DNA of 16,516 nucleotides, from contig CAYWPC010000038.1 in NCBI GenBank assembly GCA_964460075.1, positions 1-16,516 of the forward strand, in the 5' to 3' direction. The notes beneath the pieces are model-generated. The model was not told where the DNA came from and did no database searches. It worked only from the letters and a program-made list of their open reading frames with translations. The stretch is from JAMBLL01 sp964460075 (GTDB taxonomy: Bacteria > Actinomycetota > Acidimicrobiia > Spongiisociales > UBA5794). The position numbers were made by a program, and so were the translations under genes. Positions 10,701 to 16,516 of this stretch are shown here, one piece after another. Position 1 is the first letter of the stretch; every line of letters starts with the position of its first letter.

Positions 10701-11731
10701 GTATTTCCAAAGCCTCGTACGGCATCGACCTGGCGACGGGTTCCGTTGTGGAATCAGGAACTGCTGTTGGCATCATGGCCGCCCAGTCGATCGGTGAGCC
10801 TGGGACACAGCTGACCATGCGTACCTTCCACACCGGCGGTATTGCAGGTGAGGACATCACCCACGGCCTTCCACGTGTGCAGGAGTTGTTCGAGGCTCGC
10901 ACACCGAAGGGTGTGGCGATTCTGTCGGAAGTCGGTGGAGCGGTTACCTTCGTGGAGGATCCCGAAAGTGGTGATCGCCACATCGTGATCGTCGACGGTG
11001 ATGACGAGACTCGCTATTTGTTGCCGGTTCGTGCTCGCCTGAAGGTCTCAGAGGGTGACATCATCGAGCCGGGTACCCAGCTGACCGAGGGCCCACTGGA
11101 TCCCAAGGAAGTGCTTGAGATTCAGGGTGTTCGCGCATGTCAGCGGTATCTCGTGAATCAGGTCCAGGAGGTGTACCGATCTCAGGGTGTCGATATTCAC
11201 GACAAGCACATCGAACTGATTGTTCGCCAGATGCTGCGCCGCGTGCGCATCGTCAACCCTGGTGACGGTCGGTGGTTGCCTGCGGAGCTCGTCGATGCAC
11301 AGGAGTTCAGGGACGCCAACGGTGAACTCGTTGAGGACGGCAAGAAGCCGGCCGAAGGTCGTCCTGAGCTCATGGGGATCACAAAAGCGTCCCTTGCAAC
11401 CGATTCATGGCTCTCAGCAGCGTCCTTCCAGGAGACGACCAGGGTTCTCACGGAGGCTTCGTTGAACTCGAAGTCCGACTACATGCGTGGTCTGAAGGAG
11501 AATGTCATCATTGGCAAGCTGATTCCCGCAGGTACGGGATCGGATGCATACCAGAAGATCCAGCCGATGTTGCCAGATGCTCAGGTCACGACAGCGGCAG
11601 CACTGTTCGGTGATGGCGATATTGAGTCGGTCGACGACGCGCTGCCTGCCGATCCTGCTGAGTGGCTTGCAGCGCTCGGCGCTTCGTCGTCCGATGACGC
11701 TCCTTCGGAGGCTGCAGACACGGACACATAG
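7793..11731 (+). CDS. rpoC: DNA-directed RNA polymerase subunit β'
   Basis: RpoC carries the catalytic centre of RNA polymerase. The 1312-residue product has the N-terminal zinc site intact (CYCGKYK with CERCG, about 60-80), a Glu/Lys/Arg-rich coiled-coil insert at about 145-225 typical of Actinomycetota, the lid/rudder/clamp segments, and NADFDGDQMAVH at 531-542. D533, D535 and D537 hold the catalytic Mg. The trigger-loop/bridge-helix region (MRSGARGN-type segment, then SIGEPGTQLTMRTFHTGG) is normal. The second zinc site is not: the four Cys expected by alignment with E. coli (814, 888, 895, 898) are T886, D965, S972 and S975. The ATG at 7793 has only a weak purine-rich site (GCGAGAG), so translation may depend on rpoB. 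Confidence 0.98.
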   Translation: MPQLFDELKIGLASSDQIRSWSYGEVKKPETINYRTLKPEKDGLFDERIFGPTRDWECYCGKYKRVRFRGIVCERCGVEVTRSKVRRERMGHIELAAPVTHIWFFKGVPSRLGYLLDMSPKELEKVIYFAAYLVTHVDVDKRAKDLPDLEEAARHERILIADELDEWKEARLERLEGELAQMEDAGAKTNEVNARKKEVEREIKDRDDRARVEIEMLDEAFDTFKSLKPRDLIESEQLWREIVDRYGEYYTGGMGAEFVKDLISRMDIQAEVERLRGDLDANSQQRRQRAMKRLKVVQPFADGKNDPTGMIIEAVPVIPPDLRPMVQLDGGRFATSDMNDLYRRVINRNNRLKRLIDLGAPEIIVNNEKRMLQEAVDALFDNGRRGRAVTGPGNRPLKSLSDMLKGKQGRFRQNLLGKRVDYSGRSVIVVGPQLRLHQCGLPKIMALELFKPFVMKRLVDLDIAQNIKAAKRMVERRRAQVWDVLGDVIQEHPVLLNRAPTLHRLGIQAFEPVLIEGKAIQLHPLVCEAFNADFDGDQMAVHLPLSAEAQAEARILMLSSNNVLSPANGRPIVTPSQDMIIGMYYLSALVDDAVGTGRAFSSVDEAMMAYDIGDLSLHASIKLRVGWLSGDAELHARLKPLLKNLIEDQPVDGEGLTETTLGRALINGAFPKGFPYINAVLLKSDVRTLVEEVIHTYDKPDVANTLDSIKELGFHYATRAGLTIGLQDVKTPPSKPQIIARFDERAAKVEKLYQKGVITDDERKSELIEIWTLATDEVKDAMQETLQADPFNPMDMMVRSGARGNIMQLRQIAGMRGLVANPKGDIIPQPIKANFREGLSVLEYFISTHGARKGLADTALRTADSGYLTRRLVDVAQEIIIHDDETEDPGLLMTIRDETGQPVRQLRNRVFGRVLAEDVKIGRAVAALPDGRRLTAGFVMDREAVNGIVELENVVELRVRSPLTDTSRHGISKASYGIDLATGSVVESGTAVGIMAAQSIGEPGTQLTMRTFHTGGIAGEDITHGLPRVQELFEARTPKGVAILSEVGGAVTFVEDPESGDRHIVIVDGDDETRYLLPVRARLKVSEGDIIEPGTQLTEGPLDPKEVLEIQGVRACQRYLVNQVQEVYRSQGVDIHDKHIELIVRQMLRRVRIVNPGDGRWLPAELVDAQEFRDANGELVEDGKKPAEGRPELMGITKASLATDSWLSAASFQETTRVLTEASLNSKSDYMRGLKENVIIGKLIPAGTGSDAYQKIQPMLPDAQVTTAAALFGDGDIESVDDALPADPAEWLAALGASSSDDAPSEAADTDT

Positions 11732-11749
11732 TCGCACGCGGATCAAAGA

Positions 11750-11783
11750 CGAGCAGGGCCACCGACAGCGGTGGCCCTGCTTG
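11750..11783 (+). terminator. rpoC intrinsic-type terminator
   Basis: GCAGGGCCACC (11753-11763) pairs perfectly with GGTGGCCCTGC (11770-11780) around GACAGC. The stem can be extended by A-T, G·U and C-G pairs to 11750-11783. It lies about 20 bases after the rpoC stop. The T tail is short (TTG), but the stem is very G+C-rich and is the only such structure in the gap before the next gene, so it probably ends the rpoBC transcript. Confidence 0.75.
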
Positions 11784-11855
11784 CGTACAGAGGGTCGTTA
11801 AGCACCCCGGGCGGGGGGACGCGGCACGCATGGCGAAGAAGTCGACGCCTGGCGT

Positions 11856-11861
11856 TACCTT
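11856..11861 (+). promoter_or_regulatory. Possible -10 element for a leaderless M50 transcript
   Basis: TACCTT (11856-11861) lies six bases before the ATG of the M50 gene, which has no Shine-Dalgarno. This spacing would start transcription at or next to the start codon, a common arrangement in actinomycetes. No -35 is evident, so the call is weak. Confidence 0.3.
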
Positions 11862-11867
11862 CACGCC

Positions 11868-12596
11868 ATGTTTCGCTTCCGACTCTTCGGCATCCCGGTG
11901 GGTGTTCATGCCTCGTTCTTGTTCGTTGCCCTGATCGGTCCGACGTCGAGTGGTGTGGCGGTCATTGTGGTATGGACGTTTGCTGCCCTCGTTTCGATCG
12001 TTCTCCACGAGCTCGGCCACGCGCTTGTCGCAAGGAGCTTCGGCGCGCGTGGCGTTCATGTGACGCTCTACGGTCTTGGAGGGCTGACGTCGTACCAACA
12101 CGATCACCAGATGTCTCACGCGCGATCGTTCGTCATTTCGGCAGCAGGGTCGTTCGTGGGAATCGTCGCCGGGGGTGCTGTGTGGCTGCTCCGTAGCGAG
12201 GGCGTGTTTGCAAGCGTGCCGTTCGAGGTCGGCGTGTTCATCAACTCGTTCGTGTTCACGTCTCTCATATGGGGCGCTCTCAACTGGATCCCGATCGTGC
12301 CGCTCGATGGTGGGCACATGGTTCAGAGCCTCGCAGCGAGATACAACGAGGAGAAGGCACCGCTGATCAGTCAGGTCGTCACGTGGGTAGCGGTCGCCAT
12401 CGTGGTTCCGTACGCGTGGATCAACGGGTACCGCTTCGGTGTGTTCATCGTGGTATTTTTTGCAGTGAGCGGTCTGCGAGAGTATCGAGCATCGGTTGCT
12501 GACCAAGTGGCTCGGTCGGGTGATCCCTCAGGACCGCGACCGGCGCCGCCGGCCAATCCGACCCCTCCACAGCCACCTCCCGAGTTCCCCATCTAG
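11868..12596 (+). CDS. Small M50-family (site-2-protease-like) membrane zinc metalloprotease
   Basis: The 242-residue product is a predicted membrane metalloprotease of the M50/S2P family, which cut substrates within or near the membrane. Several hydrophobic segments are visible (about 13-45, 88-108, 122-140, 166-183, 189-203). The zinc motif HELGH is at 47-51 inside the second half of the first hydrophobic stretch, and NWIPIVPLDGGH at 139-150 supplies the third ligand, D147. The chain ends in a Pro-rich tail (221-242). No PDZ or CBS domain is present, so this is the short form. Substrate is unknown; the neighbours do not reveal it. The ATG at 11868 is the first start in frame and has no Shine-Dalgarno. 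The gene follows the rpoC terminator and converges on the thioesterase. Confidence 0.88.
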   Translation: MFRFRLFGIPVGVHASFLFVALIGPTSSGVAVIVVWTFAALVSIVLHELGHALVARSFGARGVHVTLYGLGGLTSYQHDHQMSHARSFVISAAGSFVGIVAGGAVWLLRSEGVFASVPFEVGVFINSFVFTSLIWGALNWIPIVPLDGGHMVQSLAARYNEEKAPLISQVVTWVAVAIVVPYAWINGYRFGVFIVVFFAVSGLREYRASVADQVARSGDPSGPRPAPPANPTPPQPPPEFPI

Positions 12597-12639
12597 TGGC
12601 GCGTTGCCACGACGGTGCATTGGTAGCGTCTCGTTCCCT

Positions 12640-13065
12640 CTACGCAGGTATGGCGTAGCTACCCTGGGCGATGGCGACCAGGCGGTCCGGGTCTCTCTCT
12701 ACCCAGATCCGGATGGTCCCAACGATTCGACGTCGACTCACCGAGTCGAGTGATGCGCTGGCGAGCAGATCCCCGTCTTGGGCGGGTCGCAGGAATCTGA
12801 TGGACATTTCGCTCGTGACCGCCATCGACTCGATGCCAATAACAGAGAACGCTGCAAACCAGAGCGCGGTGTCTGCCAGCATGAACATTGTCGGACCGCT
12901 GATGTAGCGCCCGGGGCGGAGTTGTGTCTCATCGAACGTCCAGCGGGCGGTCGCCGCTCCATCATCGATCGACTCGCAGCGGAATCCGGCTGACGCAGCC
13001 GCAGGGAACACCTCGGTGAAGTGCGTGTTGACCATGTCGGCCGTAGGCGAAGCAAGGTTAGTCAA
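12640..13065 (-). CDS. PaaI-like hotdog-fold acyl-CoA thioesterase family protein
   Basis: The 141-residue product resembles PaaI/YbgC-type single-hotdog proteins that hydrolyse acyl-CoA thioesters; substrate is not predictable. Visible family features are the central-helix segment GRYISGPTMFMLADTALW (52-69), with D65 at the usual catalytic-acid position, then MSIRFLRPAQDGDLLASA (87-104) and the terminal strand AIAQGSYAIP. The usual HGG before the helix is SGP here, a variant seen in related subfamilies. The start is uncertain: TTG at 13065 gives the full length, while the in-frame ATG at 13035 would drop ten residues; neither has a clear Shine-Dalgarno. It converges with the M50 gene (43-base gap) and diverges from rpsL, so it is a separate transcription unit. 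Confidence 0.85.
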   Translation of the reverse strand: MTNLASPTADMVNTHFTEVFPAAASAGFRCESIDDGAATARWTFDETQLRPGRYISGPTMFMLADTALWFAAFSVIGIESMAVTSEMSIRFLRPAQDGDLLASASLDSVSRRRIVGTIRIWVERDPDRLVAIAQGSYAIPA

Positions 13066-13334
13066 TGCAGATCGCTGTGCGGAGGTTCTGTGCCATGGCA
13101 GGAGCCTACTTGTTGATCTGTTTGACTCGGTTGTATTGGTTGGCGTGTCTGTGGCCGACCATGACCTGTCCAGGCGCCAGCCGCGTCACATGTCCATGGG
13201 ATCGCACGCAGGGCGGCGTCGACGATCGGATCGTTCAGGTCACGAATCGTTTCTGCTACATTCCGTGGTTCCAGGTGGTGTTGTGGCCAGGTGGCTGTTT
13301 CGCGGTGTGCGTTACAGCCCCTGAGCGATATACT
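13066..13334. other. Non-coding stretch upstream of the str operon
   Basis: These bases separate the divergent thioesterase and rpsL units and hold no convincing gene. A minus-strand open frame covers 13062-13409 but has no binding site and crosses the likely promoter. An 8-base direct repeat CCAGGTGG occurs at 13271-13278 and 13287-13294. The stretch ends in the -10 element at 13329-13334. Confidence 0.5.
13329..13334 (+). promoter_or_regulatory. Candidate -10 element of the rpsL (str) operon promoter
   Basis: TATACT matches five of six bases of the TATAAT consensus and stands out in this G+C-rich sequence. No convincing -35 occurs 16-18 bases upstream (TGTGCG at best), which suggests an activator or another contact. 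Transcription would begin near 13341 and leave a leader of about 180 bases before rpsL. Confidence 0.5.
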
Positions 13335-13467
13335 GCGACCTGGTTTTCCCAGCCGAGTCCGCCGGTACCCGGAGGCGCCCAAGGCGCTGTTGTACAGGAA
13401 GAGGCTCACACAAGGGATCGGTCTCGCTGTGCAGTTCGCAACGTGGCCGATTTTCGTTCGTCAAGAA

Positions 13468-13494
13468 CCTCGATACCCGGGTGTCGGGTCGAGG
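13468..13494 (+). other. Stem-loop in the rpsL leader
   Basis: CCTCGA (13468-13473) and CCCG (13476-13479) pair with CGGG (13485-13488) and TCGAGG (13489-13494): ten base pairs with a two-base TA bulge and a five-base GGTGT loop. It ends 28 bases before the GTG start of rpsL. The leader also holds GCGCC/GGCGC (13375-13379, 13383-13387). A role in autoregulation, for example S7 binding as in other str operons, is possible but not shown. Confidence 0.45.
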
Positions 13495-13522
13495 TGCGTC
13501 GAAGAGAGAGACATAGAGCAAA

Positions 13523-13894
13523 GTGCCAACCGTACAGCAGCTGGTCCGCCAGGGCCGGAAGCCGCAGCCGAAGAAACAGAGGACCGTCGGCCTCGCTGGG
13601 TCCCCTCAGCGTCGAGGCGTGTGCACGCGTGTCTACACCGTCACACCGAAGAAGCCGAACTCGGCGCTTCGGAAGGTCGCACGTGTGCGCCTCTCCTCTG
13701 GAGCAGAAGTCACCGCTTACATTCCCGGTGAGGGCCACAACCTCCAGGAACACTCCATTGTCCTTGTACGTGGAGGACGGGTGAAGGACCTTCCTGGTGT
13801 TCGTTACAAGGTCATCCGTGGAGCGCTTGATGCTGCAGGAGTCGACGGTCGCAAGCAGGCACGTTCGCGATATGGCACAAAGAAGGATTCCTGA
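13523..13894 (+). CDS. rpsL: 30S ribosomal protein S12
   Basis: S12 lies at the decoding centre of the 30S subunit and affects accuracy and streptomycin response. The 123-residue product is full length, with the typical MPTVQQLVRQGR start, GVCTRVYTVTPKKPNSALRKVARVRL (32-57) and GEGHNLQEHS then RGGRVKDLPGVRY. The lysines altered in streptomycin-resistant mutants (in TPKKPNS and RVKDLPG) are wild type. The start is GTG at 13523, fixed by the conserved N-terminus. Only a weak purine-rich GAGAGAG at 13504-13510 precedes it. The stop TGA shares its last base with the rpsG ATG. It is the first gene of the str operon. Confidence 0.97.
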   Translation: MPTVQQLVRQGRKPQPKKQRTVGLAGSPQRRGVCTRVYTVTPKKPNSALRKVARVRLSSGAEVTAYIPGEGHNLQEHSIVLVRGGRVKDLPGVRYKVIRGALDAAGVDGRKQARSRYGTKKDS

Positions 13895-14361
13895 TGCGCA
13901 GAGCACCAGCTGAAGTTCGCAAACTCGACCCTGATCCGATCTACCAGTCGGTTCTCGTCTCCCAGATCATCAACAAGATCCTCTGGAAGGGCAAGAAGGG
14001 TGCTGCTCGACGCATCGTGTACACCGCAATGGACACGGTTGAGCGTCGCACCGGCTCTGATCCACTCCCAACGCTCAAACGCGCCATCGACAATGTGCGT
14101 CCGACTCTTGAAGTACGCAGCAGGCGAGTCGGTGGGTCGACCTACCAAGTGCCCGTCGAGGTTCGCCCTCGTCGCGCGCAGACACTTGCCGTTCGTTGGC
14201 TCGTCGAATTCGCCAGGAAACGTCGTGAGAACACGATGTCGGAGCGCCTCGCCAACGAGATTCTCGACGCGGCGAACCGTACAGGCGCTGCGGCAAAGCG
14301 CCGCGAAGATGTTCACAAGATGGCGGAGTCCAACAAGGCCTTTGCTCACTACCGCTGGTAA
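13894..14361 (+). CDS. rpsG: 30S ribosomal protein S7
   Basis: S7 nucleates assembly of the 30S head by binding the 3' domain of 16S rRNA and lines the E site. In E. coli it also represses the str operon. The 155-residue product is normal in length, starting MRRAPAEVRKLDPDPIYQS, with the conserved FINKILWKGKK-type segment here IINKILWKGKKGAARRIVY and the RVGGSTYQVPVEVRP hairpin (about 77-91). The ATG at 13894 overlaps the rpsL stop by one base (TGATG) and has its own AGAAGGA site at 13881-13887, 6 bases away. fusA starts six bases after the stop, so rpsL-rpsG-fusA are probably co-transcribed. Confidence 0.97.
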   Translation: MRRAPAEVRKLDPDPIYQSVLVSQIINKILWKGKKGAARRIVYTAMDTVERRTGSDPLPTLKRAIDNVRPTLEVRSRRVGGSTYQVPVEVRPRRAQTLAVRWLVEFARKRRENTMSERLANEILDAANRTGAAAKRREDVHKMAESNKAFAHYRW

Positions 14362-14367
14362 GAAACT

Positions 14368-16452
<2,085 letters not shown>

Positions 16453-16462
16453 GAGTCCCGTC

Positions 16463-16516
16463 ATGGCGAAGGAAAAGTTTGAGCGGTCGAAGCCGCATGT
16501 GAATGTTGGCACGATG
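16463..16516 (+). CDS. tuf: Elongation factor Tu, N-terminal fragment (runs off the window)
   Basis: Eighteen codons are visible, reading MAKEKFERSKPHVNVGTM, which matches the N-terminus of EF-Tu, the GTPase that delivers aminoacyl-tRNA to the ribosomal A site. The P-loop would follow just beyond the window edge. The ATG at 16463 is preceded by AGGAG at 16451-16455, 7 bases away, which overlaps the fusA TAG stop. Position after fusA is the usual str operon order. Most EF-Tu proteins have Ile where V15 and M18 stand here, both conservative changes. Confidence 0.93.
   Translation, partial: MAKEKFERSKPHVNVGTM

Noticed and set aside
12622..12663. Inverted repeats CTACGC/GCGTAG and GGTAG/CTACC between the convergent genes as a bidirectional terminator
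   Set aside because: The stems are short, they overlap the thioesterase stop codon, and no T tract follows on either strand.
13062..13409. Minus-strand frame of 115 codons between the thioesterase and rpsL
   Set aside because: No binding site or family match, and it overlaps the TATACT promoter element and the rpsL leader; kept only as a possible remnant.

Overview
This window is a core translation/transcription locus from a high-G+C bacterium. It runs from the 3' end of a tRNA (best read as tRNA-Trp) through secE-nusG-rplK-rplA, rplJ-rplL, rpoB-rpoC, a two-gene insert, and rpsL-rpsG-fusA, to the first 18 codons of tuf. The β' subunit carries the coiled-coil insert typical of Actinomycetota near residues 145-225. 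Together with the codon bias and gene order this points to an actinomycete. A deep lineage such as Acidimicrobiia is my guess only, because no phylogenetic search could be run.

Layout: (1) 1-2224: tRNA end, SecE and NusG (stop and start share one base, TGATG), L11 and L1. (2) 2225-2910: a long non-coding stretch whose last ~230 bases look like an L10 autoregulatory leader ending in a terminator-like hairpin. (3) 2911-4112: L10 with an unusually long acidic C-terminal tail, then L7/L12, whose Shine-Dalgarno lies in the last codons of L10. (4) 4113-4393: two back-to-back hairpins followed by a good promoter, so rpoBC can probably be transcribed separately from rplJL. (5) 4394-11731: rpoB (TTG start) and rpoC, closed by a strong hairpin terminator. 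(6) 11868-13065: a small M50 (site-2-protease-like) membrane metalloprotease and a convergent PaaI-type hotdog thioesterase, which sit between rpoC and the str operon. (7) 13066-13522: a non-coding stretch with a consensus-like -10 element, a short direct repeat and a stem-loop just before rpsL. (8) 13523-16516: the str operon, S12, S7, EF-G and the start of EF-Tu.

The genes supply most of a coordinated growth module: the L11/L1 and L10/L12 ribosomal stalk proteins, the catalytic RNA polymerase subunits, the elongation factor NusG, the translocon subunit SecE, and decoding and translocation components S12, S7, EF-G and EF-Tu. The untranslated regions between them carry the likely control points.

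I see no phage, CRISPR, transposon or new multi-gene system. The strongest oddity is in RpoC, where all four cysteines of the second structural zinc site are replaced while the first zinc site is intact. Next are the ~91-residue acidic tail on L10 and several undescribed-looking RNA structures between operons.
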